In this document: positions 24,101 to 35,500 of the stretch, piece after piece
Numbering within the stretch: position 1 is the first letter of the stretch
How the letters are laid out: each line of letters starts with the position of its first letter
Source: Echinarachnius parma
Taxonomy: Eukaryota > Echinodermata > Echinoidea > Clypeasteroida > Echinarachniidae
Assembly (NCBI GenBank): GCA_037951105.1
Contig: JBAMJV010002937.1
Span: forward strand, 62,001 to 126,000
DNA length: 64,000 nucleotides
Direction: 5' to 3'
Notes under the pieces: generated by a model
Databases searched by the model: none
The model's input: only the letters and a program-made list of their open reading frames with translations
What the model was told of the DNA's origin: nothing
Made by a program: the position numbers and the translations under genes

Positions 24101-24229
24101 CTTCGGATCTAGGCCTAAGGCTCTATCTCTATGAAGCCTAGTTTGGACTTGAGACTTCCACTCAAGAGGTATTATCCCTAGCCAATCACGACCCATCAAT
24201 GTGTACTCAGTATGTTCGACTACGAACAT
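21185..24229 (-). CDS. pol: Gypsy Pol: reverse transcriptase, RNase H, integrase
   Basis: A 1014-residue open frame that copies the element's RNA and integrates the cDNA. The start is the end of the protease region (LMGRDWLG near residue 11). RT spans about 85-260 with catalytic YLDD at 242-245. RNase H follows with TDAS (D391) and TDNKPL near 457. Integrase has an HHCC zinc region (H611, H614, C644, C647) and a complete DD35E triad (D675, D729, E765). A GPY/F-like module lies at about 855-905 (REGPLMYKI). A basic, charged tail ends the protein. No stop interrupts it. The frame opens only at 24232, just after a TAG, and is shifted by one base from the protease frame, so the first methionine shown is probably not a true start. 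It resembles the Gypsy group often annotated as K02A2.6-like. Confidence 0.95.
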   Translation of the reverse strand: MFVVEHTEYTLMGRDWLGIIPLEWKSQVQTRLHRDRALGLDPKVDQDQVQVLHSNELDRVLDKHSKLFENRLGKMTQAKAHISVQEGARPVTTRPYKVPYAMRGQVEQELDRLQKCGVLTPIEHSEWSTAIVAIPKKDESVRICGNYKTTVNPVLDQVPPPNINVEDILANLSGGMLFSTLDLAHAYNQIELDEESKQFLVVSTHKGLFQQNRLVFGITSAPAIWQNTIEQVLQGLPGVQVYLDDILVTGRTPEEHLANLDQVLTRLEDRNLTLKKEKCQFVQESVQFLGHVIDAKGVHAVEEKVEQIENLPSPTDVSQLRSYLGMLNYYRKCIPNLAHEIAPLTELLKSDHKFVWSDEAERAFKHSKELLRASDFLVHYDPEIPISIATDASPIGIGAVLSHILPNGEERPIQFASRSLTKTERKYPQIEREALAIVFALRKFYMYIYGRRFTLITDNKPLTALLGPHKSLPALAAERMQRWAMYLAGFNYEIRYRTSKENANADCFSRLPDANAKPDGCEPENVSVCHVEMLPTTHNELRNATRKDPVLSRVLRHTLDGWPKQLAAEDSDLKPFFKRRTEITIERGILMWGMRIIIPDKMQKSVLAELHEGHLGVVKMKAVARSYVWWPQIDQHIQDNAKRCGTCQVVQNQPSQTLLHPWIPASKPMERIHVDFAGPFEGLTYMVVVDAYSKWPEVFIMSSITSERTIDTLRTMFARYGLPQFIVTDNGSQFTSAEFQEFVHKNGITHKCSAPYHPSTNGQAERFVQTLKQAVRAARSDTGSAQAKLDRFLLAYRNAAHAVTGESPAALFMRRQLRIRLDNLRPNMERRYAEQLHYQASLRDKRSKADKLREFEVGDSVLARDYVGKQKWVPGVIVDREGPLMYKIQVQTGIWRRHVDQMLPRLEAQVEVDQDQLGGTEFRSVQNPDKRTNRPVLMDMRTTPRSVVEEPLSNSNLGDRSPGTSQEGYDLSTSDAQSHPSVQGDVEITRAHSPRPPELRRSQRKKKNPDRLSS

Positions 24230-24417
24230 AGTCTACCACTATACGAACCGTACCTTACCTGGACTTGGACTTTACCGACTGGTTTGACCTTTTCACCTGT
24301 GAAACTCGTGAAGGACTTCCCCGTCTCTTCCATCTGTACATGAGACAAGCACTTTTCATAGTATGACAATGGAATCATGCTCACACCAGACCCTGTGTCA
24401 ACTTCCATTTCTACTAT
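24220..24417 (-). pseudogene. pro: Gypsy protease segment, cut upstream by the insertion and frameshifted downstream
   Basis: The frame from 24417 to the stop at 24220 encodes a retropepsin start with the catalytic motif VDTGSGVS and the usual basic/hydrophobic continuation (GEKVKPVGKV). Upstream it meets the insertion border at 24418. Downstream it runs out of frame within about 12 bases of where the RT frame opens. No slippery heptamer is evident in that overlap, so a one-base indel is more likely than programmed frameshifting, though the latter cannot be excluded. In the uninterrupted element this would have been continuous with gag. Confidence 0.85.
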
Positions 24418-24610
24418 TTAGGTGGGCTGTACATCATACAGACCACCTCATAATTTCGTTAGAATTGCCTTTATTTATTTATTAGGTGGGCTGTACATCA
24501 TACAGACCACCTCATAATTTCGTTAGAATTGCCTTTATTTATTTATTTATTAGGTGGGCTGTACATCATACAGACCACCTCATAATTTCGTTAGAATTGC
24601 CTTTATTATT
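24418..24610 (+). repeat. 5' head of the array, three tandem copies
   Basis: Copies begin at 24418, 24482 and 24550 (about 64-68 bp each), every one with TTAGGTGGGCTG, a hairpin formed by GGTGGGCTGT and ACAGACCACC, the word TAGAATTGCC, and a TTTA run. They precede the first body unit. A separate two-copy head lies at 29446-29590. Confidence 0.9.
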
Positions 24611-27600
24611 ATTATTATTATTATTATTCTTTATTTTTCTTATTTCCAATCACTTTTTTGTTACCAAGATAACTTGAAAATGGCTCAATCAAGTGCCTTG
24701 AAATTTGGCACACATATATATAGGCATATGGACAAAGCAAAATAAGGTTTTGAACCCTGACCTTGACTGATGACGTCATCTAGGCGCCATTTTGTAAAAT
24801 TTTCTGAATATCTTCTCATGATCATATCTTCATAACGAAAAGTTGTTTCTCATTCATATTTATCATGATCAAGGTCAATATCCGTCCGGTCAATTTCAGG
24901 TCAAAAAACGCGCGCGCATGCGTACGTGCGCGCGTCAGCGCGCGCGCAAAATTTTAAAATGTTCAAAATCGTCGCAAATTCATTTTGGATACGTTTTAGG
25001 CCATTTTAAGCATTTTACGAAAAAACGCGCACACGCGCATGCGCGCGCGTTTTCGCGCGTACTGGCATTTTGCAACATAGAATCGCCGAATTTTCTCTGT
25101 TATCATATTTAGCCCATCTTTCCAAGCATTTTGATACCTTGTTCACCTTTTTCTGACTAGTAAAAACGCAATGAGCTTCCGTTCAAGAAACATGTCCGTG
25201 CGCGCGAGCTCTTGTAATACATAGCATATATGGGCAAAAACATGCCTATACAAAATTCATTGTAACTCTTCAGAATGGATGGGAACTCCCAAGTTTTTTT
25301 TCATATTTGGATAGATTATGAGTCGGAGATATGATTTCATGTCTCATTTGATCCTCAATTAACTCATGGCGTCATCATAATGGCCTCCGAACTCAAAATT
25401 TCAATTTGCATATTATGACGTCAGCATATTTTTGGAAAATTGATTGTATCTCTGTAAATATTGATCGATTTTCTTCCAAATTTTGATATGTTCTAGCTGA
25501 GACAATTCTCTACAAATGTAATAACCACGATTTTTCATTTGGACAAAGGCATCATGGCGTATTTTTGCGATTTAAGGAGGCATGTCATTTTTTAACATTT
25601 TGCGTGTATTCTCTATGGGACATGACTTTTTTTCAAAACTGGATTCTACATTCCCGTCTTTCGCGACCAATATCTTCTTCGTTTTAGCTTCGTTTACGCT
25701 GAACTTCGAGTATGTTGTAGCTGAGACAATAAGCTATCTCAAATGAGCCCTTGATTATGTCTTTAATTTTAGTTCGACCAGCCCACCTATACTTGTTCTA
25801 AACAAGTATTACAATTCTAGTTATTATTATTATTATTATTCTTTATTTTTCTTATTTCCAATCACTTTTTTGTTACCACGATAACTTGAAAATGGCTCAA
25901 TCAAGTGCCTTGAAATTTGGCACACATATATATAGGCATATGGACAAAGCAAAATAAGGTTTTGAACCCTGACCTTGACTGATGACGTCATCTAGGCGCC
26001 ATTTTGTAAAATTTTCTGAATATCTTCTCATGATCATATCTTCATAACGAAAAGTTGTTTCTCATTCATATTTATCATGATCAAGGTCAATATCCGTCCG
26101 GTCAATTTCAGGTCAAAAAACGCGCGCGCATGCGTACGTGCGCGCGTCAGCGCGCGCGCAAAATTTTAAAATGTTCAAAATCGTCGCAAATTCATTTTGG
26201 ATACGTTTTAGGCCATTTTAAGCATTTTACGAAAAAACGCGCACACGCGCATGCGCGCGCGTTTTCGCGCGTACTGGCATTTTGCAACATAGAATCGCCG
26301 AATTTTCTCTGTTATCATATTTAGCCCATCTTTCCAAGCATTTTGATACCTTGTTCACCTTTTTCTGACTAGTAAAAACGCAATGAGCTTCCGTTCAAGA
26401 AACATGTCCGTGCGCGCGAGCTCTTGTAATACATAGCATATATGGGCAAAAACATGCCTATACAAAATTCATTGTAACTCTTCAGAATGGATGGGAACTC
26501 CCAAGTTTTTTTTCATATTTGGATAGATTATGAGTCGGAGATATGATTTCATGTCTCATTTGACCCTCAATTAACTCATGGCGTCATCATAATGGCCTCC
26601 GAACTCAAAATTTCAATTTGCATATTATGACGTCAGCATATTTTTGGAAAATTGATTGTATCTCTGTAAATGTTGATCGATTTTCTTCCAAATTTTGATA
26701 TGTTCTAGCTGAGACAATTCTCTACAAATGTGATAATCACGATTTTTCATTTTGACAAAGGCATCATGGCGTATTTTTGCGATTTAAGGAGGCATGTCAT
26801 TTTTTAACATTTTGCGTGTATTCTCTATGGGACATGACTTTTTTTCAAAACTGGATTCTACATTCCCGTCTTTCGCGACCAATATCTTCTTCGTTTTAGC
26901 TTCGTTTACGCTGAACTTCGAGTATGTTGTAGCTGAGACAATAAGCTATCTCAAATGAGCCCTTGATTATGTCTTTAATTTTAGTTCGACCAGCCCACCT
27001 ATACTTGTTCTAAACAAGTATTACAATTCTAGTTTATTATTATTATTCTTTATTTTTCTTATTTCCAATCACTTTTTTGTTACCACGATAACTTGAAAAT
27101 GGCTCAATCAAGTGCCTTGAAATTTGGCACACATATATATAGGCATATGGACAAAGCAAAATAAGGTTTTGAACCCTGACCTTGACTGATGACGTCATCT
27201 AGGCGCCATTTTGTAAAATTTTCTGAATATCTTCTCATGATCATATCTTCATAACGAAAAGTTGTTTCTCATTCATATTTATCATGATCAAGGTCAATAT
27301 CCGTCCGGTCAATTTCAGGTCAAAAAACGCGCGCGCATGCGTACGTGCGCGCGTCAGCGCGCGCGCAAAATTTTAAAATGTTCAAAATCGTCGCAAATTC
27401 ATTTTGGATACGTTTTAGGCCATTTTAAGCATTTTACGAAAAAACGCGCACACGCGCATGCGCGCGCGTTTTCGCGCGTTTTCGCGCGTACTGGCATTTT
27501 GCAACATAGAATCGCCGAATTTTCTCTGTTATCATATTTAGCCCATCTTTCCAAGCATTTTGATACCTTGTTCACCTTTTTCTGACTAGTAAAAACGCAA

Positions 27601-29445
27601 TGAGCTTCCGTTCAAGAAACATGTCCGTGCGCGCGAGCTCTTGTAATACATAGCATATATGGGCAAAAACATGCCTATACAAAATTCATTGTAACTCTTC
27701 AGAATGGATGGGAACTCCCAAGTTTTTTTTCATATTTGGATAGATTATGAGTCGGAGATATGATTTCATGTCTCATTTGACCCTCAATTAACTCATGGCG
27801 TCATCATAATGGCCTCCGAACTCAAAATTTCAATTTGCATATTATGACGTCAGCATATTTTTGGAAAATTGATTGTATCTCTGTAAATGTTGATCGATTT
27901 TCTTCCAAATTTTGATATGTTCTAGCTGAGACAATTCTCTACAAATGTGATGATCACGATTTTTCATTTTGACAAAGGCATCATGGCGTATTTTTGCGAT
28001 TTAAGGAGGCATGTCATTTTTTAACATTTTGCGTGTATTCTCTATGGGACATGACTTTTTTTCAAAACTGGATTCTACATTCCCGTCTTTCGCGACCAAT
28101 ATCTTCTTCGTTTTAGCTTCGTTTACGCTGAACTTCGAGTATGTTGTAGCTGAGACAATAAGCTATCTCAAATGAGCCCTTGATTATGTCTTTAATTTTA
28201 GTTCGACCAGCCCACCTATACTTGTTCTAAACAAGTATTACAATTCTAGTTATTCTTTATTTTTCTTATTTCCAATCACTTTTTTGTTAGCAAGATAACT
28301 TGAAAATGGCTCAATCAAGTGCCTTGAAATTTGGCACACATATATATAGGCATATGGACAAAGCAAAATAAGGTTTTGAACCCTGACCTTGACTGATGAC
28401 GTCATCTAGGCGCCATTTTGTAAAATTTTCTGAATATCTTCTCATGATCATATCTTCATAACGAAAAGTTGTTTCTCATTCACATTTATCATGATCAAGG
28501 TCAATATCCGTCCGGTCAATTTCAGGTCAAAAAACGCGCGCGCATGCGTACGTGCGCGCGTCAGCGCGCGCGCAAAATTTTAAAATGTTCAAAATCGTCC
28601 CAAATTCATTTTGGATACGTTTTAGGCCATTTTAAGCATTTTACGAAAAAACGCGCACACGCGCATGCGCGCGCGTTTTCGCGCGTACTGGCATTTTGCA
28701 ACATAGAATCGCCGAATTTTCTCTGTTATCATATTGAGCCCATCTTTCCAAGCATTTTGATACCTTGTTCACCTTTTTCTGACTAGTAAAAACGCAATGA
28801 GCTTCCGTTCAAGAAACATGTCCGTGCGCGCGAGCTCTTATAATACATAGCATATATGGGCAAAAACATGCCTATACAAAATTCATTGTAACTCTTCAGA
28901 ATGGATGGGAACTCCCAATTTTTTTTCATATTTGAATAGATTATGAGTCGGAGATATGATTTCATGTCTCATTTGACCCTCAATTAACACATGGCGTCAT
29001 CATAACGGCCTTCCAACTCAAAATTTCAATTAGCATATTATGACGTCAGCATATTTTTGGAAAATTGATTGTATCTCTGTAAATGTTGATCGATTTTCTT
29101 CCAAATTTTGATATGTTCTAGCTGAGACAATTTTCTACAAATGTAATAACCACGATTTTTCATTTTGACAAAGGCATCATGGCGTATTTTTGCGATTTAA
29201 GGAGGCATGTCATTTTTTAACATTTTGCGTGTATTCTCTATGGGACATGACTTTTTTTCAAAACTGGATTCTACATTCCCGTCTTTCGCGACCAATATCT
29301 TCTTCGTTTTAGCTTCGTTTACGCTGAACTTCGAGTATGTTGTAGCTGAGACAATAAGCTATCTCAAATGAGCCCTTGATTATGTCTTTAATTTTACTTC
29401 GACCAGCCCACCTATACTTGTTCTAAACAAGTATTACAATTCTAG

Positions 29446-29590
29446 TTTATTAGGTGGGCTGTACATCATACAGACCACCTCATAATTTCGTTAGAATTGC
29501 CTTTATTTATTTATTTATTAGGTGGGCTGTACATCATACAGACCACCTCATAATTTCGTTAGAATTGCCTTTATTTATTTATTTATTTAT
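29446..29590 (+). repeat. Second 5' head block inside the array, two copies
   Basis: Directly after unit 4 ends in CTAG (29445), the head sequence reappears twice (near 29449 and 29517) before unit 5. The array is therefore two head-to-tail concatemers: head plus four units, then head plus seven units. Units 2-4 and 6-11 start directly in the TTA microsatellite without a head. Confidence 0.9.
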
Positions 29591-32500
29591 TATTATTATT
29601 CTTTATTTTTCTTATTTCCAATCACTTTTTTGTTACCACGATAACTTGAAAATGGCTCAATCAAGTGCCTTGAAATTTGGCACACATATATATAGGCATA
29701 TGGACAAAGCAAAATAAGGTTTTGAACCCTGACCTTGACTGATGACGTCATCTAGGCGCCATTTTGTAAAATTTTCTGAATATCTTCTCATGATCATATC
29801 TTCATAACGAAAAGTTGTTTCTCATTCATATTTATCATGATCAAGGTCAATATCCGTCCGGTCAATTTCAGGTCAAAAAACGCGCGCGCATGCGTACGTG
29901 CGCGCGTCAGCGCGCGCGCAAAATTTTAAAATGTTCAAAATCGTCGCAAATTCATTTTGGATACGTTTTAGGCCATTTTAAGCATTTTACGAAAAAACGC
30001 GCACACGCGCATGCGCGCGCGTTTTCGCGCGTACTGGCATTTTGCAACATAGAATCGCCGAATTTTCTCTGTTATCATATTTAGCCCATCTTTCCAAGCA
30101 TTTTGATACCTTGTTCACCTTTTTCTGACTAGTAAAAACGCAATGAGCTTCCGTTCAAGAAACATGTCCGTGCGCGCGAGCTCTTGTAATACATAGCATA
30201 TATGGGCAAAAACATGCCTATACAAAATTCATTGTAACTCTTCAGAATGGATGGGAACTCCCAAGTTTTTTTTCATATTTGGATAGATTATGATTCGGAG
30301 ATATGATTTCATGTCTCATTTGACCCTCAATTAACTCATGGCGTCATCATAATGGCCTCCGAACTCAAAATTTCAATTTGCATATTATGACGTCAGCATA
30401 TTTTTGGAAAATTGATTGTATCTCTGTAAATGTTGATCGATTTTCTTCCAAATTTTGATATGTTCTAGCTGAGACAATTCTCTACAAATGTGATAATCAC
30501 AATTTTTCATTTTGACAAAGGCATCATGGCGTATTTTTGCGATTTAAGGAGGCATGTCATTTTTTAACATTTTGCGTGTATTCTCTATGGGACATGACTT
30601 TTTTTCAAAACTGGATTCTACATTCCCGTCTTTCGCGACCAATATCTTCTTCGTTTTAGCTTCGTTTACGCTGAACTTCGAGTATGTTGTAGCTGAGACA
30701 ATAAGCTATCTCAAATGAGCCCTTGATTATGTCTTTAATTTTAGTTCGACCAGCCCACCTATACTTGTTCTAAACAAGTATTACAATTCTAGTTATTCTT
30801 TATTTTTCTTATTTCTAATCACTTTTTTGTTAGCAAGATAACTTGAAAATGGCTCAATCAAGTGCCTTGAAATTTGGCACACATATATATAGGCATATGG
30901 ACAAAGCAAAATAAGGTTTTGAACCCTGACCTTGACTGATGACGTCATCTAGGCGCCATTTTGTAAAATTTTCTGAATATCTTCTCATGATCATATCTTC
31001 ATAACGAAAAGTTGTTTCTCATTCATATTTATCATGATCAAGGTCAATATCCGTCCGGTCAATTTCAGGTCAAAAAACGCGCGCGCATGCGTACGTGCGC
31101 GCGTCAGCGCGCGCGCAAAATTTTAAAATGTTCAAAATCGTCGCAAATTCATTTTGGATACGTTTTAGGCCATTTTAAGCATTTTACGAAAAAACGCGCA
31201 CACGCGCATGCGCGCGCGTTTTCGCGCGTACTGGCATTTTGCAACATAGAATCGCCGAATTTTCTCTGTTATCATATTTAGCCCATCTTTCCAAGCATTT
31301 TGATACCTTGTTCACCTTTTTCTGACTAGTAAAAACGCAATGAGCTTCCGTTCAAGAAACATGTCCGTGCGCGCGAGCTCTTGTAATACATAGCATATAT
31401 GGGCAAAAACATGCCTATACAAAATTCATTGTAACTCTTCAGAATGGATGGGAACTCCCAATTTTTTTTCATATTTAGATAGATTATGAGTCGGAGATAT
31501 GATTTCATGTCTCATTTGACCCTCAATTAACTCATGGCGTCATCATAACGGCCTTCCAACTCAAAATTTCAATTAGCATATTATGACGTCAGCATATTTT
31601 TGGAAAATTGATTGTATCTCTGTAAATGTTGATCGATTTTCTTCCAAATTTTGATATGTTCTAGCTCAGACAATTCTCTACAAATGTGATGATCACGATT
31701 TTTCATTTTGACAAAGGCATCATGGCGTATTTTTGCGATTTAAGGAGGCATGTCATTTTTTAACATTTTGCGTGTATTCTCTATGGGACATGACTTTTTT
31801 TCAAAACTGGATTCTACATTCCCGTCTTTCGCGACCAATATCTTCTTCGTTTTAGCTTCGTTTACGCTGAACTTCGAGTATGTTGTAGCTGAGACAATAA
31901 GCTATCTCAAATGAGCCCTTGATTATGTCTTTAATTTTAGTTCGACCAGCCCACCTATACTTGTTCTAAACAAGTATTACAATTCTAGTTTATTTATTAT
32001 TATTCTTTATTTTTCTTATTTCCAATCACTTTTTTGTTAGCAAGATAACTTGAAAATGGCTCAATCAAGTGCCTTGAAATTTGGCACACATATATATAGG
32101 CATATGGACAAAGCAAAATAAGGTTTTGAACCCTGACCTTGACTGATGACGTCATCTAGGCGCCATTTTGTAAAATTTTCTGAATATCTTCTCATGATCA
32201 TATCTTCATAACGAAAAGTTGTTTCTCATTCATATTTATCATGATCAAGGTCAATATCCGTCCGGTCAATTTCAGGTCAAAAAACGCGCGCGCATGCGTA
32301 CGTGCGCGCGTCAGCGCGCGCGCAAAATTTTAAAATGTTCAAAATCGTCGCAAATTCATTTTGGATACGTTTTAGGCCATTTTAAGCATTTTACGAAAAA
32401 ACGCGCACACGCGCATGCGCGCGCGTTTTCGCGCGTACTGGCATTTTGCAACATAGAATCGCCGAATTTTCTCTGTTATCATATTTAGCCCATCTTTCCA

Positions 32501-35500
32501 AGCATTTTGATACCTTGTTCACCTTTTTCTGACTAGTAAAAACGCAATGAGCTTCCGTTCAAGAAGCATGTCCGTGCGCGCGAGCTCTTGTAATACATAG
32601 CATATATGGGCAAAAACATGCCTATACAAAATTCATTGTAACTCTTCAGAATGGATGGGAACTCCCAAGTTTTTTTTCATATTTGGATAGATTATGAGTC
32701 GGAGATATGATTTCATGTCTCATTTGACTCTCAATTAACTCATGGCGTCATCATAACGGCCTTCCAACTCAAAATTTCAATTAGCATATTATTACGTCAG
32801 CATATTTTTGGAAAATTTATTGTATCTCTGTAAATATTGATCGATTTTCTTCCAAATTTTGATATGTTCTAGCTCAGACAATTTTCTACAAATGTAATAA
32901 CCACGATTTTTCATTTTGACAAAGGCATCATGGCGTATTTTTGCGATTTAAGGAGGCATGTCATTTTTTAACATTTTGCGTGTATTCTCTATGGGACATG
33001 ACTTTTTTTCAAAACTGGATTCTACATTCCCGTCTTTCGCGACCAATATCTTCTTCGTTTTAGCTTCGTTTACGCTGAACTTCGAGTATGTTGTAGCTGA
33101 GACAATAAGCTATCTCAAATGAGCCCTTGATTATGTCTTTAATTTTAGTTCGACCAGCCCACCTATACTTGTTCTAAACAAGTATTACAATTCTAGTTAT
33201 TATTATTATTCTTTATTTTTCTTATTTCCAATCACTTTTTTGTTACCACGATAACTTGAAAATGGCTCAATCAAGTGCCTTGAAATTTGGCACACATATA
33301 TATAGGCATATGGACAAAGCAAAATAAGGTTTTGAACCCTGACCTTGACTGATGACGTCATCTAGGCGCCATTTTGTAAAATTTTCTGAATATCTTCTCA
33401 TGATCATATCTTCATAACGAAAAGTTGTTTCTCATTCATATTTATCATGATCAAGGTCAATATCCGTCCGGTCAATTTCAGGTCAAAAAACGCGCGCGCA
33501 TGCGTACGTGCGCGCGTCAGCGCGCGCGCAAAATTTTAAAATGTTCAAAATCGTCGCAAATTCATTTTGGATACGTTTTAGGCCATTTTAAGCATTTTAC
33601 GAAAAAACGCGCACACGCGCATGCGCGCGCGTTTTCGCGCGTACTGGCATTTTGCAACATAGAATCGCCGAATTTTCTCTGTTATCATATTTAGCCCATC
33701 TTTCCAAGCATTTTGATACCTTGTTCACCTTTTTCTGACTAGTAAAAATGCAATGAGCTTCCGTTCAAGAAACATGTCCGTGCGCGCGAGCTCTTGTAAT
33801 ACATAGCATATATGGGCAAAAACATGCCTATACAAAATTCATTGTAACTCTTCAGAATGGATGGGAACTCCCAAGTTTTTTTTCATATTTGGATAGATTA
33901 TGAGTCGGAGATATGATTTCATGTCTCATTTGACCCTCAATTAACTCATGGCGTCATCATAATGGCCTCCGAACTCAAAATTTCAATTTGCATATTATGA
34001 CGTCAGCATATTTTTGGAAAATTGATTGTATCTCTGTAAATGTTGATCGATTTTCTTCCAAATTTTGATATGTTCTAGCTGAGACAATTCTCTACAAATG
34101 TGATCATCACGATTTTTCATTTTGACAAAGGCATCATGGCGTATTTTTGCGATTTAAGGAGGTATGTCATTTTTTCACATTTTGCGTGTATTCTCTATGG
34201 GACATGACTTTTTTTCAAAACTGGATTCTACATTCCCGTCTTTCGCGACCAATATCTTCTTCGTTTTAGCTTCGTTTACGCTGAACTTCGAGTATGTTTT
34301 AGCTGAGACAATAAGCTATCTCAAATGAGCCCTTGATTATGTCTTTAATTTTAGTTCGACCAGCCCACCTATACTTGTTCTAAACAAGTATTACAATTCT
34401 AGTTATTATTATTCTTTATTTTTCTTATTTCCAATCACTTTTTTGTTACCACGATAACTTGAAAATGGCTCAATCAAGTGCCTTGAAATTTGGCACACAT
34501 ATATATAGGCATATGGACAAAGCAAAATAAGGTTTTGAACCCTGACCTTGACTGATGACGTCATCAAGGCGCCATTTTGTAAAATTTTCTGAATATCTTC
34601 TCATGATCATATCTTCATAACGAAAAGTTGTTTCTCATTCATATTTATCATGATCAAGGTCAATATCCGTCCGGTCAATTTCAGGTCAAAAAACGCGCGC
34701 GCATGCGTACGTGCGCGCGTCAGCGCGCGCGCAAAATTTTAAAATGTTCAAAATCGTCGCAAATTCATTTTGGATACGTTTTAGGCCATTTTAAGCATTT
34801 TACGAAAAAACGCGCACACGCGCATGCGCGCGCGTTTTCGCGCGTACTGGCATTTTGCAACATAGAATCGCCGAATTTTCTCTGTTATCATATTTAGCCC
34901 ATCTTTCCAAGCATTTTGATACCTTGTTCACCTTTTTCTGACTAGTAAAAACGCAATGAGCTTCCGTTCAAGAAACATGTCCGTGCGCGCGAGCTCTTGT
35001 AATACATAGCATATATGGGCAAAAACATGCCTATACAAAATTCATTGTAACTCTTCAGAATGGATGGGAACTCCCAATTTTTTTTCATATTTGGATAGAT
35101 TATGAGTCGGAGATATGATTTCATGTCTCATTTGACCCTCAATTAACACATGGCGTCATCATAACGGCCTTCCAACTCAAAATTTCAATTAGCATATTAT
35201 GACGTCAGCATATTTTTGGAAAATTGATTGTATCTCTGTAAATGTTGATCGATTTTCTTCCAAATTTTGATATGTTCTAGCTCAGACAATTTTCTACAAA
35301 TGTAATAACCACGATTTTTCATTTTGACAAAGGCATCATGGCGTATTTTTGCGATTTAAGGAGGCATGTCATTTTTTAACATTTTGCGTGTATTCTCTAT
35401 GGGACATGAGTTTTTTTCAAAACTGGATTCTACATTCCCGTCTTTCGCGACCAATATCTTCTTCGTTTTAGCTTCGTTTACGCTGAACTTCGAGTATGTT

